Assembly: GCF_001592935.1 (NCBI RefSeq)
Contig: NZ_LRDB01000051.1
Span: 177,851-241,850, forward strand
Length of the DNA stretch: 64,000 nt
DNA from: Roseivirga echinicomitans
Lineage (GTDB): Bacteria > Bacteroidota > Bacteroidia > Cytophagales > Cyclobacteriaceae
Direction: 5' to 3'
Shown here: positions 32,787 through 42,700 of the stretch, in pieces
Position numbering within the stretch: the first letter of the stretch is position 1
Layout: each line of letters opens with the position of its first letter
Translations under genes and position numbers: made by a program
The notes under the pieces: model-generated
What the model was told of the DNA's origin: nothing
The model's database searches: none
The model's input: the letters and a program-made list of their open reading frames with translations, nothing else

Positions 32787-33968
32787 ATGGTGTTTTTGCC
32801 TAAATTTTTAGGTAAAAACATCTATTCCTATGCACTTCAAACACTTTTGCCTATGTTTTTAATTATAATCTCCTCTTGCGCTATACAAAAAGACGAGGTA
32901 ACCATTGATCTAAAAGTCTATGAAGTAGACCTAGATGCTGAGTTAGTTCCCTTTTCTGATATTCTAACAGATATTGAAATTACGGTTTTGGAAGAAAGCG
33001 AAAATTCGATGTTTGGGTATGTGGATAAAATAATTCTTGATGGGGATGAATTGATCATTGTGACGGGTGGTCATGGAAAAGCCATACGCTTTGATCAAGA
33101 TGGAAAGTATATTTCTCACTTATCGGAGCGAGGAATGGGACCGAGGGAATATTCATCCATTACTGATTTAATGGTTATGGATGATCAAGTCTTGTTGCTT
33201 GATGGCAAGCGTCAACGAATTACTAAGTGGACGAAAGACTGGGCCTATGACTCAGCAATGCGATTGGGCTTTGCAGCAGCTCATTTTACTTCACAAGGAG
33301 AGGGGTATTTGTTCAATGCCAATTACAGCTTAGTGGCCGACACTGTTCATGCAAATGTGATTACAGCCAACGCAAATCTTGAGTTAGAGGCAGCCTTAGT
33401 TCCATTTAAAAAACCAAAATCTTTGCTACTGGGGAATAGGGTTGTTTTTAGTAAAGTCGGCCGAGACATACATTATAGGCCTGGCTTTAGTGATACCGTA
33501 TATAGCATCACACCCGAGCATAAAGTTAGTCCTGCTTATCGATTTGAATTTGGCAAGTATTGGCATTTCGCAAATGAGCTACAAACCGATCATGAGTTTT
33601 TTGAATTTATAGACAACCTGAAAGGGAAGGCCGAGGCATTGATATATTTTACGAATATAGAATCTGATAATTGGATTTTTGGTAAGATGACATTGATGCC
33701 TACATATCGAACAGTGGGAGTGGTGATAGATAAAAACTCGGGGAGAGCGGAGTATTTGGGCCTTCAAGTAGGTGAAGGTTTACGAGACTCTATTCTTCCA
33801 ATTTTGGTTGAGAACGAACGCGTTTATGTGGCTATTGATGCTGATCATCTCAGGTATATTCTATCCATAAACCCTCAATTTGAGAAGGCCATAAAAGGGA
33901 GTCAATCCATTGAGAAAGCCTTGGCCTCTGAGAACCCTATGATCATGTCATTTAAGTTTAAGCGCTAA
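32787..33968 (+). CDS. 6-bladed beta-propeller lipoprotein (DUF5128-like)
   Basis: A 393-aa lipoprotein: the hydrophobic segment ends in the lipobox LIIISSC (Cys near residue 31). The mature part has the pattern of Bacteroidota 6-bladed beta-propellers: FGYVDKIILDGDELIIV, AIRFDQDGKYISHLSERGMGPREYSSITDLMV, then QVLLLDGKRQRITKW, typical of the blade with the conserved GxGPxEY. Probably surface- or periplasm-exposed and anchored in a membrane by lipid. Ligand unknown. Follows the MauE gene after a 214-bp spacer, same strand. Confidence 0.8.
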   Translation: MVFLPKFLGKNIYSYALQTLLPMFLIIISSCAIQKDEVTIDLKVYEVDLDAELVPFSDILTDIEITVLEESENSMFGYVDKIILDGDELIIVTGGHGKAIRFDQDGKYISHLSERGMGPREYSSITDLMVMDDQVLLLDGKRQRITKWTKDWAYDSAMRLGFAAAHFTSQGEGYLFNANYSLVADTVHANVITANANLELEAALVPFKKPKSLLLGNRVVFSKVGRDIHYRPGFSDTVYSITPEHKVSPAYRFEFGKYWHFANELQTDHEFFEFIDNLKGKAEALIYFTNIESDNWIFGKMTLMPTYRTVGVVIDKNSGRAEYLGLQVGEGLRDSILPILVENERVYVAIDADHLRYILSINPQFEKAIKGSQSIEKALASENPMIMSFKFKR

Positions 33969-34014
33969 AACAGAATTACCACTCCTAAATATTAGTCGAA
34001 TGTCTTTTCAAATC

Positions 34015-35202
34015 ATGGATTCAGATAAGAAGTATTTTTTAATCCTGTTTTTGCTAATCTTCTGGGGTTGTTCAACACAGAAGGACAATGTAAATGATGA
34101 TGCCTTTGGCAAATTTGAACTTGAGAAAATAGGGGAGAAGGCCTTTTATCTTGACAGTACACTGGCTCCTTTTAACCAGTCCATCTTAACTTTTGAACAG
34201 GATGGAGTTACCAAACTGTCAATCTTTAATCACTTTAATGTCAGTGTAAACGTTTTTGATTACTCGTCAGGTAAAATAGAAAAGCAGATAGGCTTTTTGA
34301 AAGATGGCCCAGAAGGAATTGGAACAATTACGAATATGGGGCACTTCATTCAAAACTCAGATTCCATTTTCTTTTTTAATCATTGGCAAAGTAGAGTACA
34401 CTTGATGAATGCTAAAGGTGAGAAATTACGCTCCTATGATGTTGGAATAGGGGAAGATAGTGAAGAACAGTCAAAACAAGGGTTTCACATGATGGTGTCA
34501 CCCCTTTCTCAAGCTTTCAAAAATGGTGATCGACTTTTTATTTCTGTCCAGAATGCAGGAGCAAATCCTTTTGATGATCAGCGACTGATCTATATGATTG
34601 AGTTGAATTTGAGGACAGGAGAACGAGAGTACCATTCGCTTCCGCAACCTTTAATGTTGAATAATTTCTGGGGAGTTTATACTCCTTTTGCCTCTTCTTT
34701 GGCATTTAACCCAAATACTCAACAATTGAGTTTGAGTTATACTAAAAATCCAGAAATAGACATTGTCTCGGTCATCGATTTGGATAGCATTCAAGAAAGT
34801 AAGTCGGTAAAATCTGAATACATGAGAGAGATGAAGCCGCTCCCTAAGCGCAGAGACACGCCTACTTTGTATGGCTATAGTTTTAATGAACTTTCCGACC
34901 TTACCAATATGCAAGGTTTTTATATGAACTTCATTTATGACCCTTATAAGGATGTTTATTATCGGGTTGCTCTCCATGAAAGAACGGTTGAACAGTATGA
35001 GAAAGGGAGAAGGAGTTTTAAGCTATCCATAACCGTGACCAATTCAAATTTTGAGAAGATGGATGAGCTGGATTTGGCTGAAGGAATGTATGAATACGAA
35101 ACAGCTTTTGTAAGTAAAGAGGGTTTGCACCTTTCACGCCAAATTGATTATCAGCCTGATGAGGATCTGTTAGTATTTGATGTTTTTAACTCGAAGAAAT
35201 AG
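34015..35202 (+). CDS. beta-propeller lipoprotein, DUF4221/BF3164-like
   Basis: About 395 aa starting at MDSDKKYFLILFLLIFWGC; lipobox IFWGC with the lipidated Cys near residue 20 (an ATG five codons earlier at 34000 is also possible). The mature part reads like DUF4221/BF3164-type propellers: SVNVFDYSSGKIEKQIGFLKDGPEGIGTI, then FNHWQSRVHLMNAKGEKLRSYDVG. Lies 46 bp after the preceding propeller lipoprotein on the same strand, so the two are likely co-transcribed and may act as a pair. Function unknown. Confidence 0.75.
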   Translation: MDSDKKYFLILFLLIFWGCSTQKDNVNDDAFGKFELEKIGEKAFYLDSTLAPFNQSILTFEQDGVTKLSIFNHFNVSVNVFDYSSGKIEKQIGFLKDGPEGIGTITNMGHFIQNSDSIFFFNHWQSRVHLMNAKGEKLRSYDVGIGEDSEEQSKQGFHMMVSPLSQAFKNGDRLFISVQNAGANPFDDQRLIYMIELNLRTGEREYHSLPQPLMLNNFWGVYTPFASSLAFNPNTQQLSLSYTKNPEIDIVSVIDLDSIQESKSVKSEYMREMKPLPKRRDTPTLYGYSFNELSDLTNMQGFYMNFIYDPYKDVYYRVALHERTVEQYEKGRRSFKLSITVTNSNFEKMDELDLAEGMYEYETAFVSKEGLHLSRQIDYQPDEDLLVFDVFNSKK

Positions 35203-35208
35203 TCCCAC

Positions 35209-38200
35209 TTACTTATACATCACCACCCTGCCTTTGGTTTGTGCGGCTAGTTCGGGGTTGATGGGATCAGAATAATCAATTCTATAGATATAGGCACCAG
35301 CAGGAAGCTCTTTTCCGTCTTGCGTACCGTCCCATTCACCACCTGTTTCAGAGATGAAAATTGGGTGGCCCCATCGGTTGAAAATAGTAATTTTATAACT
35401 GATAATACATGGAGATATTGGTTTGAAAGTGTCGTTAATTCCGTCTCCATCTGGGGTGAAAATGTTGGGCACAAAGAGCCTAGGGAAGGTCTCTTCTTTT
35501 TTAATTTCTTTAGTAATAGTACATCCATTGGCATCGGTTACAATGACTTGATAAGTTCCTTTGCCTACATCATAAATGGTGGGAGCGTTAACATTTGGGT
35601 GAGACGACCACTGATAAGTATAGGGAAGTGTCCCTCCAGTTACTGATATCGATATTGTTCCGTCTTGTGTTTGTGGACATATTTCAACATTGTCGGTAAC
35701 GGTTAATTCTAGAGGGTCAGGGTCAATTATTTCAACATAATGATTGTAAGTACAGCCATTTTTGTCTGTCACAACTAATGTATAGACGCCTGCTACCAAA
35801 CTGTTAAATAAAGGATCGGTATTGGTGACATCGTAGTTACTTGCTCCAGTGCTTGCATAAAGATGATAGGTGTAGGGAGCGGTACCTCCTTTGGGTAGGA
35901 TGCTCACGCTACCGTCTGCTTCTCCATTACAAAACTTAAATATTTCTACACTAGCCTCTAATAGCTCAGGGGTGGTGATTTCAAAAGATTTTGTTAGACT
36001 ACAGCCAATTTCATCTGTTACAGTTACTTCATATTGGCCAACTGCTAAGGCACCCACGCTTGGGGCTAATTCCTTACCATTACTCCAGCTAATTGTGTAA
36101 GGTGCTTTTCCACCTTGAATAGAAACACTTGCTTTACCATCGTCCGCATCGAGGCAAGAAAGGTCGATGGTTTGAATATCAAAGGTAAGGTCTTCGTAGA
36201 CAAGGACATTGAGTTCTTCTGAGGTACCGAAACATGAGCTCTGAAATAAGGTGTAAGACACTTTTCCATTGGGCTGAGTCCAGTTTACATTGATTTGATT
36301 GGTGGTCTGACCAGAAGTAATCGTTCCTCCTTCTACATGCCATTCGAAAGATGCGCCTGTAATTGATGGAGTATAATATACTTGACTGCTTCTTTCTTGA
36401 AAACACACCTCTGTACTTCCAAAAGGTAGGTCTGGGTTTAGTTCGTCTTTGGCTTCTAAAACTACAGCTAGTCCTATGGCAGGAATGGCACAACTGAATT
36501 CATCAGAGACATATACCCTTACCATTGCCTGTAGATTTGGTGGCCCCCAGTCAATGGTTACTGTTTCCTGATTGTCTGCGCCAACAATAGTACCTCCAAT
36601 TACTTCCCAATTGTAGAAGTAATCCCCCTCTTTTATCAGGGTATATACCATGTTCTGAGAAAATGGGCAAAGTGAAGTGGGGCCTTCTATTCGTTCGGCT
36701 ATTATTTCGTGAACTTCCACTTCTCGAATCAAAGTGTGGGTAGTTAGACAGATGTCTTCATCGGTAAAAATCTTGGCAGAAATTCTGTATAATCCGGCTT
36801 CATCATAAGTTTTACTTACACTTCTGCCTTCTGCAGTAGTGCCATCACCAAAATCCCATTCAATATGATTGTAGGAGCCTTCAAGTCCTGGCTTAAGGTA
36901 ATTAAGGTCGATTTGTAGCTCAGTGTTAATACAGGCATCTTCTTTAACTGTGCCTAATTGCTGATCGTTGATAGCCACTTCAAAATTAAGGTTGTTCAGG
37001 TTTTGAAAAGGATTTTGGCCATAACTTGTACTAAGTCCGAATCCATATTCGGTTACAGTAAACTTCCCAGTTCCTGCCTTGAGTCGATATGTAACAGTGG
37101 GATCTACCGCTACGGAGGCATAGGAGAAGCCACTGTTCCCAATATCTGTAAAGTTTATAGCGCCAGGACTTGGCGAAATACTAAAGTTGGGGGCATCGGC
37201 TGTAGCAATTCCAATGTTCAAAAAATGATTAAGAATGTTTTTGGTTTCAGCAATTTCGATCACCGTTTCTTCAATGCCTTGCTCGAAAGGAGAGAGCGTA
37301 ATTGAAAATGGAGAGCCCATGGTTTTACCCAAGGGGGGAGGTGAGAATGGATCACAACCGTCTTGCGCTGACGCTTGCTGTGTGACTAGAATGGGCTTGT
37401 CTGCTTTGACGTATATGGCATCTCCCTTAGAAAGGGCAAATACTTCACCCTTATTGAGAACCATTGTTGTGGTATTATGGAAATTGGTGGTTTTTATGGT
37501 TGTGTTGTTTTCAGTAGCCGTATAGCCGTATGAGAATTTTTTTTCTTCCCTGCCTAAAAGTGGGGTTAAAACGTATTCTGTACCTAAGGTAGACAAGGGA
37601 GAAAGAGCTTCCACTATATGACTAGAAGCAACGGGGAATGGGCAGTGGCCAAATGATCGTTCTTGACTGCCAGTGTAAACAATCACAGGATTACAATTTA
37701 GAGCAGGTAGCCCGACACCACCTGGGGGGGGTGGAGGCCCATTGCTGGGTACAAGTGTAGGGTCTTTAGAAACAATGATTTCCAAGCCCGAGAGATTACT
37801 AGTTGACTCTATGGTATAGGTAGACATAGCATCTATAAACACGGCCTCTTCCGTGCCGTTAGGGTGAATTATCTTCAGCACGGTTTTGCCACCAGTGGCA
37901 ATGATATTTACCTGGCTAGGGTAGGGTGGATTAAGGCCGCCTTCCCAATCATCGGACACTATATAGTGATGACCTGCGGAAATCATCGGCATGGCGATGG
38001 TGGCATCAACACTATATGTACTTGAGTTACTAAAGGCAAAAATTATTTTATTATCCGAGATGATTTGGGCGGAGGTATTGACATTATCTCCATTTAAAAC
38101 AGAAGCAGTTATGAGGTTGGTTTGTTCTGAAGTGATCTTAAAGCTCGATTGACCAACTGGTAGGTCATAGGTTACATTTTGTTTATTGGCAAAATTGACA

Positions 38201-38373
38201 TTTACAGTACTTGGCTCTTCTGCTCTAAAATGAAAATACATCTCTTGTTGAGGTTTATCATGCGGAAATAGACTCACATAGAACTCTCTTCCCCAACTGT
38301 CATTCTGCCCAAAGGAGGAATGACCTAAAAGGAGCAGAAAAAATAATAGATATGTTTTTCTCAACAATAGCAC
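35209..38373 (-). CDS. T9SS type B cargo protein with IgGFc-binding-like, PKD and SprB repeat domains
   Basis: A 1054-aa secreted protein with signal peptide TYLLFFLLLLGHSSFGQ. Residues about 25-450 resemble the IgGFc-binding N-terminal domain of Bacteroidota surface proteins (WGREFYVSLFPHDKPQQEMY). A PKD domain (HIEWDFGDGTTAEGRSVSKTY) follows near 500 and Ig-like regions to about 710. Three SprB repeats come next (GGKAPYTISWSNG, GGTAPYTYHLY, GGTLPYTYQWSS, each closing with VTDxxGC). The C-terminal about 90 residues are the gliding/T9SS type B sorting domain (FVPNIFTPDGDGINDTF, FNRWGHPIF, GTQDGKELPAGAYIYRI). Expected to be exported by T9SS and attached to the cell surface, possibly as an adhesin. 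Confidence 0.92.
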   Translation of the reverse strand: MLLLRKTYLLFFLLLLGHSSFGQNDSWGREFYVSLFPHDKPQQEMYFHFRAEEPSTVNVNFANKQNVTYDLPVGQSSFKITSEQTNLITASVLNGDNVNTSAQIISDNKIIFAFSNSSTYSVDATIAMPMISAGHHYIVSDDWEGGLNPPYPSQVNIIATGGKTVLKIIHPNGTEEAVFIDAMSTYTIESTSNLSGLEIIVSKDPTLVPSNGPPPPPGGVGLPALNCNPVIVYTGSQERSFGHCPFPVASSHIVEALSPLSTLGTEYVLTPLLGREEKKFSYGYTATENNTTIKTTNFHNTTTMVLNKGEVFALSKGDAIYVKADKPILVTQQASAQDGCDPFSPPPLGKTMGSPFSITLSPFEQGIEETVIEIAETKNILNHFLNIGIATADAPNFSISPSPGAINFTDIGNSGFSYASVAVDPTVTYRLKAGTGKFTVTEYGFGLSTSYGQNPFQNLNNLNFEVAINDQQLGTVKEDACINTELQIDLNYLKPGLEGSYNHIEWDFGDGTTAEGRSVSKTYDEAGLYRISAKIFTDEDICLTTHTLIREVEVHEIIAERIEGPTSLCPFSQNMVYTLIKEGDYFYNWEVIGGTIVGADNQETVTIDWGPPNLQAMVRVYVSDEFSCAIPAIGLAVVLEAKDELNPDLPFGSTEVCFQERSSQVYYTPSITGASFEWHVEGGTITSGQTTNQINVNWTQPNGKVSYTLFQSSCFGTSEELNVLVYEDLTFDIQTIDLSCLDADDGKASVSIQGGKAPYTISWSNGKELAPSVGALAVGQYEVTVTDEIGCSLTKSFEITTPELLEASVEIFKFCNGEADGSVSILPKGGTAPYTYHLYASTGASNYDVTNTDPLFNSLVAGVYTLVVTDKNGCTYNHYVEIIDPDPLELTVTDNVEICPQTQDGTISISVTGGTLPYTYQWSSHPNVNAPTIYDVGKGTYQVIVTDANGCTITKEIKKEETFPRLFVPNIFTPDGDGINDTFKPISPCIISYKITIFNRWGHPIFISETGGEWDGTQDGKELPAGAYIYRIDYSDPINPELAAQTKGRVVMYK

Positions 38374-38582
38374 TAGTAGGATCCGATTGATATGCTAAAG
38401 ATATGGAAACCACTGTCATCTCAAAACAATATTATGTGGTTGAAAAATGCTCAAGAATAATGGGCAATTAGATCGTGGTAAAAGTAGTGTAGGCCACAAT
38501 TAACTAGAATTATGATGCTTTGTTACTTTGGAGCATCTTCTATTGAAATACAAATGACAGAAAAGAAGTTTAATTTCTGTCC

Positions 38583-39713
38583 CTATTTAATCACTCCATG
38601 CTTTTTAAGTATTGCGGTTACTCTTTCCATAGGTAGTTTTTGTATGACATGGTCCTCTCTTCCTTTAGCGGTTTCAGCCATGAATAGAGAATTGATAATG
38701 GACTCTTCTGTCGCCTCAATTGTTGCCATGAAAATAGAGCTCATGTGGTCATTTCTTAGTACATCACCTGTGTCAAACTTCTCTCTAGTTTGATAAGGAA
38801 TTCGCATGGATTCTGCCGTGGAGGCTGCTATAACGTAATCGCCACTACCATTTGAGGCTATTCCACCAGTTTTGGCCAAGCCCATCATGGCCCTTTTAGC
38901 CACACGTTCCAACTGACGGGCATCTAATGGTGCATCGGTTAATACTACGATCATGCATGACCCGTCACTTTTTTTGATGGCACTAGAGAATGGATATTGC
39001 TCTAGTTCTTTCCCAACGGGTACGCCATTAATGGTGAGTACACCTCCAAAATTGGTTTGTACCAAAACGCCTATGGTATAGCCCCCTAAAGATTCTGGTA
39101 ATTTTCTTGATGAAGTGCCAATCCCCCCTTTAAAACCAAAGGCTACTGTACCCGTTCCAGCACCAACATTTCCTTCGGGAACAATATCTGATTGTGCATT
39201 TTGAATGGCGGTAATAACGTCAGCTTCAGAAACATGCATTCCTCGAATGTCATTCAAATAACCATCGTTGGTTTCGCCTACTACTGCATTGACCGACTGA
39301 ACGTTTTCATTTCCTTCTAAAGCGAGTGTGTATTTTACTGTGGCCTGAATGCCCATTGGGATACTCAATGTATTTGTAAGAATAATTGGGGTTTCTAGGT
39401 TTCCTAATTCCTGCACTGGGCTGATACCAGCCAGTTTGCCAAAGCCATTTCCAATGTATATGGCTGCAGGAACTTTGTCTTGAAAAACATTTCCAGAATG
39501 GGGTAGAATGGCAGTTACTCCAGTTCGAATATTATCTCCTTTAATGAGGGTCTGATGACCAACTTTTACACCCGGAACATCTGTTATGGCGTTGAGGTTT
39601 CCAGTGGCCATTACGCCTATTTCAATACCATAGTCCCGAGCGCGCTTTTTTTCTTGGGCTTGAGCACTTGTAAAAAGGAATAGGCATGATAGAGCAAAAA
39701 TGTAGCGTTTCAT
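38583..39713 (-). CDS. exported P1-family peptidase (DmpA/BapA-like N-terminal nucleophile aminopeptidase)
   Basis: About 376 aa from MKRYIFALSCLFLFTSAQAQ, a clear signal peptide. The P1 (DmpA) fold signature is present: ITDVPGVKVGHQT near residue 40, GFGKLAGISPVQELGNLETPI near 90, VGETNDGYLND near 145. The self-cleavage/nucleophile region GFKGGIGTSSRKLP near 200 would split the precursor into alpha and beta chains. DmpA-type enzymes remove N-terminal D- or beta-amino acids from small peptides. Export is not universal in the family. It lies between two giant T9SS cargo genes on the same strand. Confidence 0.9.
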   Translation of the reverse strand: MKRYIFALSCLFLFTSAQAQEKKRARDYGIEIGVMATGNLNAITDVPGVKVGHQTLIKGDNIRTGVTAILPHSGNVFQDKVPAAIYIGNGFGKLAGISPVQELGNLETPIILTNTLSIPMGIQATVKYTLALEGNENVQSVNAVVGETNDGYLNDIRGMHVSEADVITAIQNAQSDIVPEGNVGAGTGTVAFGFKGGIGTSSRKLPESLGGYTIGVLVQTNFGGVLTINGVPVGKELEQYPFSSAIKKSDGSCMIVVLTDAPLDARQLERVAKRAMMGLAKTGGIASNGSGDYVIAASTAESMRIPYQTREKFDTGDVLRNDHMSSIFMATIEATEESIINSLFMAETAKGREDHVIQKLPMERVTAILKKHGVIK

Positions 39714-39739
39714 TCCCGAAAATAGCAATTATTTACGGA

Positions 39740-42700
39740 CTAACGAACTACTGTAATCGCTCCTCGTTGCTCGAATTCGCCTCTTTCTGGTTGGAGCCTA
39801 CTTCTGAATTTCATTACATAAGGATAGGTGCTTATTGGTACCAGCCTGCCATTGAATGTGCCGTTCCATTGAAATTCTACTGTATTGCTTTGGAAAATCA
39901 ATTCCCCCCAGCGGCTATAAATGAAAATCTGGAAGTCGGATACAAAGTCATTTGGAATGACCGAGAACACATTATTTGGCGGATTACCTTCTGGCACTAT
40001 TACGTTAGGAGCAATGATGACAGGCTCACAACTTTCTATAATTTGAATTTGATCTATTCTCACACAGCCTGTGGCTGTAGTCATGGTTACCTCATAAATA
40101 CCAGCTGAAGGAACTATCAGCTCTTGGTCTGCATTTGGAAAAGGCTGGCCGTTCAGAGTCCATTCATAGGTTTCAAAACCAATACCTGCAGTTAAGGTTA
40201 ACGCAGTAGAAGAAGTTGGGCAATAATATTCGATATCAGGTAAAAGCCCTTCCGGAATCCCAGTTCTGCGAATCAAAATACTTCTTTCAATAGAACAGCC
40301 GTTGTTGTCGCTGATGGTCACTGTATAAGGTCCTTCATCACTCACTACCATTGGATTGCCAGTTCCTACAGTTTGGTTATCGCGGGTCCAAGTGAAACTG
40401 CTGGCATTACCAGACAAAACATCTACAGTAAGTGTTATCGGTTGTCCGTCATCACAAGCAGGGCTTGAACTTAAGGTAGCTTCTAATTCTTCAGGGAAAT
40501 CAATGGTTTCCGTGTCTGTTCCAGTACAAGTTAAATCCCCTGCTTCCCTTACTGTAACATCATAAGTTCCATCTGCTGTAACGGTAATCCACTTTGTGTT
40601 TTGGCCTGTAGACCAAGAATAGTTGTAGGCAGTGTTTGGCTTCTCATTGTTGATTTGAGCTTCCAAAACCAAAGTGCCATCACAAATATCTCCTTCACGA
40701 ATAATGGTGACATCTGGCTGAACGGTGAGGGTAACAATCACCGATTCAGAAGTAGGGCAAGCCACACCAGGAGCATCGGCTGTAACGGTGTAAGTGCCAG
40801 ATTCTGTTGCGGTAATACTGGCTGTGTTTCCTGCGGGTCCACTAGGGCCAATCCAAGTATAGATTGTTCCATTGGTAGAAGAGCTTGCCGTTAATGTTGT
40901 GCTTGGGTTTGCATCGCAGACCTCTGTAGTTCCAGAGATTTGTAGATTCTGAACATCAGTAGGTTGGTTTACCACTATATCCGCTGCGGTTGCGGTACAG
41001 CCTAAAGCCGTAGAAGTTACCTCAATATTGTAAGTGCCACCTTCGAGGCCAGTAATCATAAAGCCATTGGTTGTAGCATTTCCAGATAATGGAGTGAAGC
41101 CCGTTTCATTTCTGTTGAGCACATAGGTCACAGGAAAAACTGTGGCATCATCTAAAGTAATGGTAATACTTCCATCCGCTGTATCGCATGTAGCATTGGC
41201 TGTAACAACAGGTACAACGATATTGAAATTATTATTCTGAATTTGAATGCCTGTAAGTTCATCCGTGCAGTTCGTACTATTATCAACTACGCTGACAGAA
41301 TATATGCCGCCATTTAAACCAGTAACGGTCACATCATTGGGGCCATCAGTCGAGCTGTTTTGAGCCACGGTAGTGCCAATAGCATTACTTACAGTGTAGC
41401 TATAATTACCAGTTCCTCCAATATTGAATACAAATCCGCCATCTGGTGCAGGACCTACTTGTGGGCAAGTGGCATCTTGAGTACTGACCAATGATAAATT
41501 TGGGGAGCCGTTGATGGTGACTACTGTTGAGTCATTGGCAAAACAACCTGGTTCAACAGGGTCTTCAATGGAAACTACATAAGTGAATATACCCGGAACA
41601 CTACTGTCAACAACAGCTGTTCTTTGGTTTGGAAGTGTGGTTGTGGAATTATCGGGGTTAATTCTAGTCCATATATAGTTGTTGGCATTTACGTTTGGAT
41701 CTAAGGTTAGCGGTTCTCCTTGGCATATAGTAGCGGTTTCTGGTAACTCAATCTCAAAAGGAGGCGCGGCAAAGATTTCAGCACTAGAAACACAGCCTCC
41801 CCCTCCAATACTCGTGATAGTGATGGTATAAATCTCTTCTTCAGTAACTGTATAATATCGTGTATTACTTACTACAGCACCTTGGCTGTTGGTCCATTCA
41901 AAACTCAAGGCTGGATCGTCTGGGTCACCACCTAAAGCATCTAAATCATAGCTAGCCCCCTCGCAAAGCACCACGGCAGTTGGCACTGCCGGCCTTGGCG
42001 GAATATCGAATACCTGAATGGTTTGAACGAATGTAGTATCGAAACCACAGCGGTTAGAAATGTTCAACGAAATATCAAACCTACCTGCTTGGCCTTGAGG
42101 GAAAACATAAGCAGTATCTTGGCCTGAAGCACTGAATACGGTTAAGTTTGCTTCGTCAATAATGGTCCAAAGGAATTCGTCAATATCAGAGGTTCCTACT
42201 CCAGATAACTCGATTCTTTCTTCTACACAGGTACTGTCTGGGGCCGACATTGAAGGCTCCATTGGAGGATTTACATTGTTTTGAACAAAATTAGGGAGCC
42301 CTAAACGCGAATTGCCTGTGGTTAAGGGCACCTGCATTTGATTGAAAGAAGAAAACGAAGCGGTATCCTCATTTGCATTAATTGAACCAATAAATGCTGT
42401 TCCTGCGGGGTTGCCAGAGATTTCCATGGCTACATATAATTGCCCATCTGGGCCAGTTTGTATAGCACCGTAGTTTACGGTAATCGTGGCGCTGCTGGCA
42501 ATGTTGGTTTTAGATGCTAGTCGAGTGGCTTCTGTAGAGGCGGTATCAATTCTGTATTCCAAAATCCGACCTCCTGGGGCTCCACCGTTTCGGTTGTTCA
42601 TAGTAGCAAAAAGCTTTAAACCACCTGGAGAAAAATGAACATCATAAAGTTGATCGTTCAAGTTTGGCCCACCTTCACTAATATCAATTTGGTATAATAA

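Noticed and set aside
32668..32811. 47-codon hydrophobic open frame starting MMITFVVTVSGSIL in the spacer before the DUF5128-like lipoprotein
   Set aside because: It overlaps the lipoprotein start in another frame, has no ribosome-binding context and AT-rich sequence easily gives such hydrophobic frames by chance.
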